From Chrysaora quinquecirrha (lineage: Eukaryota; Cnidaria; Scyphozoa; Semaeostomeae; Pelagiidae): DNA of 64,000 bases. The position numbers were made by a program, and so were the translations under genes. The stretch is taken from NCBI GenBank assembly GCA_014526335.1, contig JACTAT010000037.1, forward strand, positions 2,251,777-2,315,776, given 5' to 3'. Of the stretch, positions 34,091 through 45,929 are shown piece by piece. Each line of letters begins with the position of its first letter. The stretch's first letter is position 1. The notes below the pieces were generated by a model. It was given only the letters and a program-made list of their open reading frames with translations. It searched no databases and was not told the DNA's origin.

Positions 34091-37000
34091 CTCAACATTT
34101 TGGAATTATAATGTACCAGCTTCAATATGAGACCCCTAATCTACCTGATTTATTCTTTCTAAATGACTCCGTCCCTAAACAAGCGTTACCAGGTGGAGGT
34201 CCATATAGACCTGCGACCGCAAAAGCCCGCGCCGAATCGATTCGATTGAATTTCGAAAATGAATCTGGCTGCTTATGAACATTTTTAGGATATGAGTCTC
34301 AGTGTATTTGAATTCCTTTGGTTCTTGGTCTATATTTCATTTAGCAGAACTTGAGACTCATGCAATACGTCTATGCAATATGTCTATATGTCCATCTAAC
34401 GACCACACCCAAAAATGTCTCATTTCTATAACGAGTCATGCGAGAATGTCAACCCAAAAGTGAGAATGTCTTTTTGCTTATTTTTTTGTTCTACTCGTTT
34501 AATATTGGAACAACCTTTATATGACTGCAGTACTGTGGAACCGGGTCTCTTATGTCTATCGATACAATGGCATGTAACACATGTACATCCCTACGACACA
34601 CTTTTCATTTTCGAATAATATATTGGGACTCAAAATTGCAACAGTGAAATGTTTTCAGGGCGATTCCTATAGGGGTTGTGGGGTGCAACACCAACCAGTC
34701 ACTTACGCTGTTTCGCTGTCTTTGAATGTTTCATCCACAATTTTTCAGGTCAATTCGGAAAAAAATGACAGAAATAAATCAGCACAATCAGATGTAAAAC
34801 GACCAAAAGACACTTGAGTACCAACAAAAATTATTAAGTAGAAAATATACCAGACCTTGCACATTCTCTCAAATAGCCAGCCACCGACTGGAAAAGATAC
34901 AGGGCCGTTCCTATAAATTTCTTCAGGGGATGTGGAGGAAAAATGTGTATCTACAAAAATGGGCGTTGGCCTGACGGATGGCTCTTGTAGCTGAAAGGCT
35001 GTGTAGGTGGGTACAGCCTCTTTCTCCTTTGACTTTCTTGCAGTCTAGGGGCGTCAGATTGCCTGAAAGATCATAATTTTCTCTGGAGTGTGAAAAGTGG
35101 AGGTCTTCAGGGAGCTGTCTGTAAATTAAATATACATTAAATTCTAAAAATATGTCTACATTATTGACTTTTGATGTGAAGAGATATCTCAGAAATTATA
35201 AACATGATTATAACAAAAGGAATTAGAAAAACTCCGTAACTTATGACATTGAGGCTACCTACATGAAATGGGTTGTTCCCATCAATTTCCTAATGGATGA
35301 AGTAATGACTAACGCTCAAAACCTAGCCTGAGAGAAGCGCAATGCTCTCTAATTGTGGACAATGTAAAAGAAGTTGCGAAAAAAACAGTGGCCTATGGTA
35401 TAGCTACATTATCAGAGAATGGGTTGGTAATACACTTTAGAAGTTTTGGAATAAAGGACGGGATTGCTTTTGGGATTTGGAAGGTAATGCAAAATACAGG
35501 TACAGTTCCTCCGCCCAATTGTAAAAGTTTTCCCTTTTCGCATTCACATTTGCGTTCTGTGCAAGTATTATAGTCTGTGTGCAACATGAAAATTTGTCTT
35601 AGGTCAAATGTTGAGTCTCCAAATCACTGTCCAAGAGCTTTTTTTCTGAGTCAGTATCACTTGTCCTAAGGAAAGTTTTCCTGTTACACACAGGCTACAG
35701 TATTGGTGAGACGTTTTTGGGTGATACTCATCCATCATTATCATTGAGAACGGTACGGTTAAGAACAGGGGCGTTGGAAGCACTTGAAAAGGACCCAATT
35801 TTACACCCCCTGTCATTTTTCAAGGTCAAATCCTTTATAATTTTCAAACTGTTTATCGCTATAAAATAACCACGTGAAGACCCAGCAAAACGTAAATAAA
35901 ATAGTCCTAAACACCAACAAAACAGCACAAATACAACAAAAAACCCCTAAGACAAACCCTTAGAAAACTCACAATCTATCGTCGTTAATCGCAAACACTA
36001 TCCTTTACTTTCTGTCAATTTCTGTCAATTACTTTCTTTCCTACACGTCCATTACTTGTCCATTACTTTTTTTGGGCCAGTATTGAAACTTTCTTAGATA
36101 TTTCATGTTTCAGTACCAAAACTTTCTTGTGACTTTCTTAGCAAAAAATTTAAGAATGCAGTATTTCTGCAAATGCACAGTTTAGGGCACTGTATATATT
36201 GCATAAATACCGCGTTTTCCATAGAAAAAAATCATAAGACTCGTTTAATAGCAATATGAACGACTGAACAGAAGAGCTAAAATAACATACAGAGCATCAA
36301 AGCATTAATAGTGAAAATATGAAACAGAACTTTCTTAAGTTTAAAGAATCCAGTATTGAACTTTCTTAAGTTTTTAATATGTCGAGCACTACTTTCTTAT
36401 AAACCACTTTCTTATTAAAAAAAACGTGTATCCAATCGATGTGTTCATTTCTTTCTCTCCCAACTCATCAATCTACTAATTTCCATTACACAGCGTGCAT
36501 AATTCAATATGTCAATACAGTGTTTAAAAATAAAAATAAAGAATGTTTCTGCACAGATTGACGGTTTGAATTTCGCACACACAGATTGGCGTCACACACA
36601 GATTGACGGTTTGCATTTCGAAAGAGACTTCCATTTTACCAGTCGCCAGGTTACATTCCACAAAGGGGCCTGGGGATGAGTTAAGCAAGAATTTTGAACT
36701 TTTCCAGAAATCGTGTTCTTGGATTCTGTTTTTCAAAGCATTCTGTTTTTGAAATTGGGAAGGTTTTGGCATCGGTGTTAGGAAACGGGGTGTTTGATTC
36801 ATTTAAACGGAAACAAACTGAAAATGAAAGAGACCTTCAGGTGACTCGCGGTATAGAAATGAATTTCACAGAAATTTGACGAAAAAAGAAAAAAATTTAG
36901 TTTTCTTTAGCAAAAGAAAGAAGGAAAAAGAATACACAAATCATAACACCCCCTTTTAGAGACTTTTATATTTAACATTTCAGCAAAAATTCTTAGATAT

Positions 37001-38492
37001 TTTCTCAGTTTCAAACAGATTTAAACTAACAAACAGAAGCTTAATTTTGCAGTATGTTTGAAATGTTTGTAGCATATGCAGCACTTCCATGCTTTCCATT
37101 TTAATATATTTTGAGAGAATACTCTTAGAAACCATGTGATTTCAAGCAGACTGGTTGAATGGCCACTGTGTTTGCCTGCTATCTTAAAACAAATATGTAA
37201 CATCTGGCATAAAAAATTATTTGCTAGAGATTCCCTTGCTTCACCTGGTAGAGATTCCCTTCATTTCTTTGTTCCCCATTCCCCATTTCCCTTTTTTAGA
37301 CTTAGCCACAACTATGAAATTTTGTAATTTTATGTTATTACTAAATATTGACTTTTTCTTTTGTAATGCAAAATAAAGGATTTGCCAATATGCATAAGGA
37401 ATAGATTGATAGAGATTTCTTGTTTCAATATTAAATGCATGACTGATTGGCAAACAAACTGCACAAAGTTAAACAGGCCAATACCCCAATACTTCTTCAG
37501 CAACCTTTGCTCTGAAGGCCAATTATTTGCCTTACAAAATTCACAACATTTAATTCAATTGGTTTGAAATCACACAGACCCCAGCATTTTACCATCCATT
37601 AATGGTTGGATGATTAGAAAAAACTTACCAAAAAGATAAATAGGCCTACAAGGGAATTGTTTAACATAGGCCTACTAAGTGATGGGAGCAAAGCGTCCTA
37701 GTAGGCCTCACCTTTGTAAACGATTCGCAGTCGTCCTAGTAGGCCTAACCTTTGTTTTTGTAAACGATTCTCATTCCCATTTCGAAGAGGAAATCTGTTA
37801 GGCCAACCGAAAGCTATAACTATAAAGTGTAGGCAATCATCAGAATCTTGTATTCCAGAACAGTGCCTGATAACTCACGGCGAAGAAGTACCAAGAAGTA
37901 AGAAGAGGCAAGACCAATGCTAAAAGCCGTCCGCAATTATTCTGTTCTCAACAACATTCATCTCCATGAACAGATTCGGCAATCGGTATTCTATCTTCGA
38001 TCATAGATACATGCAGAGACAATAGGACAATCGAGATTAACGAGGGAGACAAAAGAACAATCGATTTCTCGCATTACAATAGATTACAATAGACAAACAA
38101 TACTTTTCGCAATGCATCATCATGAACAATGAAACAATGCCGAATTGGACGACACGAAACACAAAATTCTCCCCATCCATACTCCTCGCGCTTCCCGCGA
38201 GTCAATGACATTATTTCAGAAGAGATCTATCTTTGAAAAGGGGGGAGGGCTAAAGCCCCCTGCGAGCCCAATGGCTGCGCGGTCCCTGGTTGATACCTTG
38301 AGGAAAATGCATAGCCCCTGCAGCCCTGCAATAAAGTTCAAGCAGGACCCTTACTGTAAAAAGAAGACAAATGCAAAAAAATTAACTGAAAATAGGAAGA
38401 TTTATCAAGTTTTTGATTGAATTTACTTTGTTAATGTTTGGACTGTCGTGAAAAAAGTTTACCCACAGACATCTGGCCTTGGGGATATCATC
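34091..38492. other. No gene seen; minor direct repeats
   Basis: 4.4 kb with no convincing gene. Small direct repeats are visible: GACTCATGCAATACGTCT-like copies near 34350-34390 that echo the end of the 9.6-kb transposon, ACAGATTGACGGTTTG at about 36555 and 36600, ACTTTCTTA motifs at 36080-36410, and CGTCCTAGTAGGCCT...GTAAACGATTC twice at 37690-37770. Confidence 0.4.
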
Positions 38493-39416
38493 TAGAGGGG
38501 TGTCGCCCTGAAATGGAACACCTTTGATAAAACTCCAATTATATGGAAAGTTGCAGTTCTTTAAAAATTAAATTGATGTCAATATATTCTTCTACATCTT
38601 TTTTAATTATTATGAAAAATTAGTCTTTTTTGCAAGCCTCTTGATCCATATTAACAACATTAATAAGCAGTGATTCTGCCGACAAAAATTTAGGCCCGTC
38701 GCCCTCTTGGAACACGAAGAATAGGACCGAACGTTCCGGTTAGTCTTTCGTTGTTTTCAGCCGGAATTCTCCTTGGAAGCTGTGTTTACAAAATATAAAT
38801 ACTTGTTGTTGAAAAATTACCACTCAGCCGGAGGTAACTTGCGTTTTCTTACGTTTCCTAAGTTAAAATTTATTTTGACTCCGCTGGCGCATTTGGAAAA
38901 GTCATAAAACCAGTATGAGCATGCGAACATTGTGAAAATTCAAGCGAACATTGAATATTGTGCAGGTGTTCCAAGAAGGGCGACGTTTGGCCAGTCATGT
39001 TACTGCTGCAAAAATGTTTCCTAATTTGTAACTGTTTGCGAATTATTTCTTCTTTCTTTGTCAAATCGATTTGCAAAGGTTGTTTTTCTTCTGGAGCAAG
39101 AAAACTTTTGTTTAAGTCGTAAGAAAGATGCAGAAATAAAGGAGACAAATTTAGTAACACGAGAAAACAAATGAAAAATTCGAGGAATCCGAAAAGTCAA
39201 TTTCCGGTGAGAACAATAAAAAAATTGAGAAAAAATTAATTTGTTATTGATAAACCAACGAAAACATGTAAAAATGATGTAAACAACCTTTAGGAATTAT
39301 TTTCGCATGCTATTTGAAAAAATTAGGCCCGCATTTCCTTTATTCTTAAATTTTTCGCAAAGCCCTCAAAACTTTGAACTACAACGGGTGTTCCATTTCA
39401 GGGTGACACCACTCTA
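38493..39416. mobile_element. 0.9-kb TIR element
   Basis: Inverted ends of about 30 bp: TAGAGGGGTGTCGCCCTGAA at 38493 and the complement of TAGAGTGGTGTCACCCTGAA ending at 39416, extending through ATGGAACACC. The target duplication is not clear (TCATC occurs on both sides with a one-base offset). No coding capacity. Confidence 0.65.
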
Positions 39417-39858
39417 CTCATCTCCTCGCTGTCTTTAGGAGCAAATGGTATTGCTTTGAGAATGGTATGTTTATACAGCGTTAGAGTACTTTACATGTGA
39501 ATTTGAATTATATGTGCAATATTGTATTCTCTCATCTTTCAAATTTCCAGATGATAACAACAGAGACAAGAGAGATCAAGTGAGTTTACCAGTTTCCCAG
39601 ATATTTATGACTAGCAGTGAGTTGAGGCTGGAGTTCCTTCATTTTTTGCATAGTGAGGCGAACAGTTCCTTATAGCGTTCCTTGTCGCGTTAAGACAAAC
39701 AGATTTAAGAGTGACAATGGGTAGGGTCAAATACAATAGATGCTAATTACCAAGAGTGCTAATTACAAAGGAGGAACATCACGAAACATTTACGAAGACA
39801 GAAAAACATCACGAACACTAAACAGAAAAATTAATTCTTCAGCAAACTCCTTACATTA

Positions 39859-39934
39859 AGCCTGCGCACAGACACAGACACTATCAAGAGTGTAGACTAC
39901 ACTCTTGAAAGTGTCTGAGTCTGCGCTCAGGCTA
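39859..39934. repeat. 75-bp perfect-hairpin mini-element with 9-bp flanking repeat
   Basis: A near-perfect palindrome with about 37-bp arms (AGCCTGCGCACAGACACAGA... meeting at GTAG/ACTAC) and almost no loop. It is flanked by CTTACATTA at 39850-39858 and 39935-39943. Confidence 0.6.
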
Positions 39935-40158
39935 CTTACATTATACTTACAGTGTCATTAATATTTTACAGGGTGAAGATTTCAGCAGAGATAATTTTGA
40001 TGAGGAGATGATGCTTTTCTAATTTCCAATACTATCTACTTTGTGCACATATTTTTTTATACAAAACTCTTCACGAGAAACCCAAAATTTAGATGATGTA
40101 AAGAATTTAGTTAAACATTGTCATATTTAGCTGTTAATTCGAAAAATTTCACCGGGGT

Positions 40159-40480
40159 TTTTAACCCAGAGGGGACGGGTTAGTGACCACAATTCGACAC
40201 AGGTGTGCGTGCCATGTGTTTGGGTCTCAATTTAATTTTGCTTGAATGCCATTTTTGGGGCCTAGAGGTTTTAACTAAATCTTCTTGAATTTTAGGCAAA
40301 AACTTTCTACTTTAGCCATTTTGGGTCGATCCTTAGATACATCAAAGTCAACCTACTTTGCGACCCATATTTTTGGTGTTCAAAATTGTGGGTGAATCCA
40401 TATTTTTGGGTAATAATTGGACCCGCCATATGCACACCCCTTTGTGGAAATGTAGTCACTACCCACTTGGGGTTTATAAC
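40159..40480. repeat. Short TIR repeat, about 320 bp
   Basis: Inverted similarity between GGGTTAGTGACCACA near 40185 and the complement of TGTAGTCACTACCCA near 40455, with flanking AACCC(C/A)GA/AAGT blocks. The arms are imperfect; it is probably a MITE. Confidence 0.4.
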
Positions 40481-40944
40481 TCAAAAGTAGTACTATCCTT
40501 TAGTTAGCAATGATATATTGCGTATAATTATAATTATATATTAACTGGCATCAAGCAATAACGATTAAGCGTGATTTACTAATTTAGAATATAAATGAAC
40601 AGCCCCAGTATATACGCACAGACAAGCAGCTAACATCAACTAATACCTTGCAGCTTCTTTCATGGGAGAAGCTTTTATATTGCACCCCCCGCCCGATAAC
40701 TAGAACATTTGCTTTGCCCATAAGTCGAACTGACTCTACATTTCACGTTATACTAATCCAGATTGCTCGGAAATTTGCCATTTTCAAAGGCTTGAAGGTT
40801 CGAGCCATCGAGATTTTAATGTATCTATATTGTTTTGATTTGTATTTGGTTTTGGATTTTTTTATCAATATTTAGCTGGAGACAACCGTTTGCAAACGAC
40901 GTGTTTTTCTCTTCATGTCTTACGCTTTTCTTCCTTTTTTAGAC

Positions 40945-41924
40945 TTGCACAAAAAGTTGGAAAAATGTTTAATTAAAAAAACGATAGTAATAACAGTAAT
41001 CACAACAAAAATCATAATACATAGCTACAACGGAAAATAAGATTTTACACACCGATGGAGTTGCATTACACTCTTTTTTTTATAAGAATAATTTTTATAA
41101 GCCTCAATATTCTTAATAATAATTACAATAATAATTTTTATAAGCCTCAATATTCTTAAGATATATTCGTTTTGAGCCTGAATAGATTCTTAAAGTATTC
41201 TTACTTTTTCAAACTGATATGGTTTCAGGAACATAGTTAGACGAAATTTTATGTCATTACAAGGAAAAGGTCAAATGAAAGAAAAATTTTAGTTATTAGA
41301 ACAATAACAATGTTCTTCAAAACCATGAAATTCTCTGTTATGAAAATTGCAAAACAGGCAACTGCCGAAAAATGAGACAGAACTTGGAGCCGAGGCTGAG
41401 CAATATTCTTATAACATTCTTAAAAATAGGACCATTCTGAGCCTCAATATTCTTATAAACAGTAGTCTTATAAAAAAAAGAGTGTAGCTGTCACAGCTGA
41501 CACAACGCCTCTGGGGATGCGACAATTTTACGAGACATAGTATTGGTGATGTCAACACATACTTCACACATGCTGTGAATTTAAGGCACAATGTATTTTG
41601 AAGTAGACCAAACCATGTATGTTCTGAAATCCACGTATGTTCTGAAATCCACGTATGCTTTGAAATCTACGCATGTCGTGAACTCATTCTACGTATGGCG
41701 TGGAAACTACGCATGACGTGAGATTGTCTACTGTTTTACACCAACCCTGAATTGTTCATGTATGTCGTAATACATCTTGGTATGTCCTCATGCTCTCAGG
41801 CATGACGTGGATTCTAAAAATCATGTTCTCAATGCCAATTGCTTGCAAACCACTTGACGGACCCCAGAAACCCAAAATCGGGTTTTGAACCGAAAAAAGA
41901 TTTTGAACCGAAAATTCCGTCATA
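40945..41924. repeat. Outer element, right terminal inverted repeat
   Basis: Inverted partner of 9992-10297 plus 13596-13855. A 416-bp mariner-like MITE at 41069-41484 interrupts it. Confidence 0.75.
41069..41484. mobile_element. 416-bp mariner-like MITE with TA duplication
   Basis: Ends CACTCTTTTTTTTATAAGAA and complement, flanked by TA at 41067-41068 and 41485-41486. It interrupts the right arm of the outer element, and the uninterrupted left arm (near 13740-13760) proves the empty site. The interior is built of CCTCAATATTCTTA repeats. Confidence 0.8.
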
Positions 41925-41930
41925 TGAAAT

Positions 41931-43813
41931 GTAGCCATTGACTTTAACAGGGCTTTTTATATCTGTGTAAAGCAATTTAACCCAGCTGATAAAAACCGGA
42001 CCGAAGTTCAACATTTCAAGGGTGTTGAAGAGAAAAGTCCAGTTAACTCTATCGAAAGCCTTCATTTGATCAATCGCAAGTGTTTACAGGAGGTTGCTTA
42101 TTTGGTTTAAATCGCGTAAAACATGACAGTTAGAGAGAATAGTCCTTCCCTGGACGGAACAGGTCTGATCTTCAGCCACTATGCAAGGTAGAATATGTGA
42201 AAGGCGATTAGAAATAACTTTGGCAATGATCTTATAGTCACAGTTTAACAGGCTGATAGGGCGCCAATTTTCAATTTTCTCTCTCTCGCCTTTTTTGAAC
42301 AGGCAAGAAATCAAGGCTACTTGCTGGGACGGGGTTAGATTGCTATTTCAAAGCATTCATTGACAACAGTTAAGAAATCTTCGGAGATTTTATTCCAGAA
42401 AGTTTTGTAAAATTCGTATGGAAGGCCATCTGTGCCCGATGATTTATTGTTGACCATTTGGCTTAGCGCTAACGATATTTCCTTAAGGGTAATTTTGCCC
42501 TCACAGGCTTGTTTCTTGTCGTTTGGGAGGGTTCGAGATAGTTTACCTAAAAGTTCCTGTTGGCAGATATCATCAGTAGGTTCTGCTGTATAGAGCTCTT
42601 CATAGAAATTCTTAACAGAATTAAAGATTTCGTGGGGTTTAGAAACTATAGTACCTCGGCTATTTCTAATTGCTTTCATAGTCCTATCACCTTGCCGTTT
42701 CTTTTCGAGCGAACAGAAGTAGTTGGTGACTCGTTCTCCTTGTTCTGTCCATTTTGCTTTAGCGTGAATTTTCACGGCTTCAGCTTCTTTCGTTTCTATA
42801 TGTTTTATCTCATCCGATATAGTTTTTGTGAGGGTAACAAACCTGGGGTCCCTGTTGTTTCGGCTTTGCTTTTCGAGTTGCGCAGTTTTTTGTATAATTG
42901 GGACTTTCTTTTCATGTGTTCTTTCTTACGCTTAGCTGAGTATTCTTCAGCAATTGATTGGATACGAGATTTTCCGTACTCCCACCAGTCAGACAATGAG
43001 TAAGTCACCCTTCTTGCCTTTCCAGGTGTCTATGAGACCATTGATGAGGTTGAGAAAGGATTGTTCTTTCAAGGTAGAGGTATTTAACATCCAAGATCCA
43101 GGTCCGCATTTTATGCAAGAGAAGTCGACTTTTGGAATGCTTTTATCATGATCGGAGTGGGGAAAGGGTTCGATAAAGCATGTAGAAAATTTATCGCCAA
43201 ATTCGCGAGAAGTATAGAATTTATCAAGTCTGCTAAAAGATCCTAGGGGGCTGCGATAAGTAAATTCTTTTTTAGTAGGATTCTGGGTACGCCAAATATC
43301 CTCTAAGTTAAAGATGTTTGAGAAGTGTTTAAGATTCGGGGCACTTCTATCTACATAGGTAACGTTATTCGATCTATCAAGATTATTATTTAAAACGCAA
43401 TTACGTGGGTACTTGTTCAAATCATTTTGAAGGTTTCCAAGAAAATCTTTACGACGAACAATGGCGTCTTGTCCACCAGTCGGGGCATAAATATTAGCGA
43501 GAATAAATTGATTTTCGTCAACAGAGAGGTCTATAATTACATAGTGACCTGTATTGCAGGCATAATGTGAATGGATTGTAGTGTTGATTTTATCAGAGAT
43601 TAAAATCGAGACACCCTTTCTGTTGTCTGTTGACAGGGAATGAAAAGTTTTTCCTTGCCAATTTGCGAAGGTTTTGTCAAGTTCAGTGGAGTTTAAATGC
43701 GTTTCTTGCAACATAATTATGTCAAAATTTTTAGGAAATAAATGGTGGAAAATCGTGTCACAACGACGGGGGTCTCTCAACCCATTCTCATTTATGCTAG
43801 CAATACAAGCCAA
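41931..43813 (-). pseudogene. LINE-E ORF2 N-terminal part: AP endonuclease and start of reverse transcriptase
   Basis: The endonuclease frame 43813-42989 has the N-terminal INENGLRD, the QETHLNS metal-binding Glu and the C-terminal SDHDKS catalytic pair. The GDFN segment present in LINE-A is missing: the sequence runs CVLNNNLDRS. The enzyme would therefore be dead. The linker (43008-42335) and RT fingers/palm (WRPISLLN, then MKAFDRVNW) follow in broken frames down to VNGYIS at the insertion point. At least four frame breaks are visible. Confidence 0.7.
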
Positions 43814-44253
43814 AGTAGTTGTAAATATAAGAAAATTGGGGAAATAATATAAAAATATGATTTATGTTGCAGTCTGAGTGTCCTTACCCGCAGGTTTCTT
43901 TCGTGGTTTCTTTTCTGGAGTTGCAGTGGTGGGTCTTTTTGCTCCTTTTTAGAAGGGTGGGTAGTCAGATGCAGATTTAGTAGCAGGGTCTTTGATTTAG
44001 ATTTCGGTATTGGGTGCAGGTTGATTGTTGTTTGCTCTCTGGATTTCAGCGCTAGATTTCAGTGGTGGAGTTGGTTTCTTTGCTTTTGTGTCCTTGGGTT
44101 TTGTGGAGGGTGGGGGGTCAACAGGGGTTTCAGTTTGAGTCTCTGGAATGTCCTCATTTGTCTCGGGTAAATCCTCGGCAGATTTGTCATCTTGTTCGTC
44201 ATGTTCTGGGTGATTTGTTGGTTGAAATCCTGGTGGTTGTGGAATGTCTTCGT

Positions 44254-45084
44254 CTATTTCATCATCAGAGTCGAAGATCTTTTCTCCTCTACCCCTTGGG
44301 CGCCGTATGATCTGGAACCTCTCACACTGATTTTTTTATGCTCAGTAGAGCCACATAGATAGCAGTGCTGCATATCTTTTGACGGACAATCATTTGTACG
44401 ATGAGTGTCTTTCATGCATATTTTGCAGAAGACGGGTTTTCCCTTGAAAGACAGGGATATCTTTTTATTTTTGATGAGGAGATACGGAGACATTTCTTTT
44501 GATAAGGATGGAAACATCGTGACAAGCCTTTTTCCATTAAAAACATTTGGGAACCCTTCCCAGGTTTGTTTCCAAATCCTGAGAACGGTTCCGAATTTTT
44601 CCAATTCACCTCGGATTTCATTATCTGAGATGTCCGGGGTGGCATCAGGGATGGTTATTAAAAGAACTGGTGTGAAAACGATACCAACTTCTTCTTTTGT
44701 CATTGAAGGGAACTTAACTATATTATCGATAACATCATCAACCATGTTGGGCTTCGAAAAAATAACATTCCATTTTTGTCGACCCGGAAGGGACGACAGA
44801 GGCATGAGTTGTTGAACTGCTCAATGATCTTTGAATTTTTCTTGAAAGAAACTTATGATTTCTTTAAAGTTGATGCCATCCTGTGTTTCAAATTTAGCAC
44901 CTCTTGCAGCGACATCTCCAGGTAGCATTCTCCCATCTGAGTTTTTCAATTTATCAGCAAACGATAATCTTTTCGGTTCCATTCTAGTTTGGGTCTCCAT
45001 AACATCACCCCAAATTGTTGTTGTTTCCATGTTCGAGGCCATGATATTTTCAAAAATTCCGCAGGATAAAAAATTGTCAAACAC
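44254..45084 (-). pseudogene. LINE-E ORF1, nucleic-acid-binding protein, frameshifted
   Basis: Two frames (45084-44821 and 44805-44254) meet near 44815. The second has an RRM-like stretch, then one full CCHC knuckle (CKICMKDTHRTNDC) and a second that has lost its last Cys (CYLCGSTEH). It resembles LINE-A ORF1 in order and in the GKRLVT segment. ORF1 proteins of this clade bind the LINE RNA. Past the knuckles the frame looks altered, and the true C-terminus is probably in the acidic, proline-rich region down to about 43900. Confidence 0.6.
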
Positions 45085-45203
45085 GAATAAAGTCTTTAAA
45101 AAACTTTATTAGGTATTTATCAATATTTCTAAACGAAATTGGAGCAAAATCTGACAATTATTAGCTAAGAAACAGCGAGAAAGGGAAGAGCAAAAAGATC
45201 GTG

Positions 45204-45235
45204 TGATCAAGATGTCTTCCCCGTCAGGTAAGTAT
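45204..45235 (-). ncRNA. U1 snRNA gene, 5' fragment (nt 1-32) cut by LINE-E
   Basis: Starts ATACTTACCTGACGGGG, the 5'-splice-site recognition end of U1, and continues to TTGATCA in stem-loop I, where LINE-E begins. The upstream 85 bp match the other U1 copies. Confidence 0.85.
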
Positions 45236-45322
45236 GCAGATTTTTCTTGCTGAGGGAGCGTCGTTCAGGAACTTCTAGTTTCAAATGTGGTACATCGGCA
45301 ACAGACCACAAGTGAAAGGCTG
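45236..45322 (-). promoter_or_regulatory. Conserved U1 upstream region (copy 1)
   Basis: About 85 bp upstream of U1 are nearly identical in three copies (also 51570-51655 and 60879-60965). A block reading GAAACGAGAAGTTCCTG or close variants lies roughly 40-60 bp before the start, where snRNA proximal sequence elements sit. The assignment is by position and conservation only. Confidence 0.5.
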
Positions 45323-45585
45323 GCACTTCCATTCCGTTGATATCGGCAAAGGATGAGAACAGTTGGAACTGGAACTTGCGGTTGGAACTTTCGGCACTAA
45401 TGCAATGGGATGGTGAAAGGTCGAATAAATAAGGCAAAACACATGCTGTTTCCTGTATAATAATTGTTGATGTATTGCATTGTGTGAGATGGATGGCTAA
45501 GACATCCGCAAGACGATGACGACAGAAAGAGATGTGGCGATGAAGAAGGTTTTTTTGTGTTGCTTGTTTTACACTTCAAGATGAG

Positions 45586-45737
45586 GGGGTGGGCCATCCA
45601 TGGCAGCACTGCAATACCAGGACAACCCGTGTCCGGGGTGAAGCAAGCTTCAGACCCACAGACCAATTCCAAAAATCAGTTTAATATTTGAGCACCCTTT
45701 GGTGCATATCAGATATTAAGCTGATAAGAACAGATAC
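45586..45737 (-). ncRNA. U2 snRNA gene, 3' fragment (from nt 36) cut by LINE-C
   Basis: Begins GTATCTGTTCTTATCAG at the LINE-C poly-A and runs through the Sm site (GATTTTTGGA) to the 3' stem-loops ending ...GGCCCACCC. The 5' part of the same gene is at 50677-50699, on the other side of LINE-C. Confidence 0.9.
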
Positions 45738-45929
45738 TTTTTTTTCTTTTTAGTGTATGCCCCCTGATGAAACAGCGGGGGTCACCACCACTTCATTTCC
45801 AATCAACACAATGTTATTAACAATGTTAAAAATATATTTTTTAAAACATCAATACATGTAAAAAAGATTACATCAAGGATGTTTAAGCTTCCAAAGATGT
45901 AACGTTAGAATACGAAGGAATACTAAAAG

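Larger units (their letters stand above)
9992..41924. mobile_element. 31.9-kb TIR element (IS3EU-like ends) filled with nested insertions
   Basis: The two ends are inverted copies: TATGACGGAATTTTCGG from 9992 and its reverse complement ending at 41924. The direct repeat TGAAAT flanks them at 9986-9991 and 41925-41930. Removing the insert and one TGAAAT restores an uninterrupted LINE reading frame, which proves the insertion. Similarity continues inward for about 570 bp on the left (9992-10297 plus 13596-13855) and 980 bp on the right, where a 416-bp element is inserted. Six-bp duplications and TAY...RTA ends are reported for the IS3EU superfamily, so that assignment is plausible. No matching transposase was recognised. 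The interior looks like a nest that grew inside a smaller element. Confidence 0.75.
41931..45203 (-). mobile_element. LINE-E, 5' half, inserted in a U1 snRNA gene
   Basis: A Tx1-type LINE with ORF1, AP endonuclease and the first part of the reverse transcriptase. The 5' end at 45203 directly follows U1 snRNA nucleotides 1-32, ending at TGATCA. It is cut at 41930/41931 by the 31.9-kb insertion and continues at 9985. It is decayed, with several frameshifts, and is related to LINE-A by protein similarity. Confidence 0.8.

Noticed and set aside
9992..41924. Reading the 31.9-kb insertion as a second Maverick because of its 6-bp duplication
   Set aside because: No polymerase, integrase, protease or capsid gene lies inside, and the ends are TAT...ATA rather than AG...CT.
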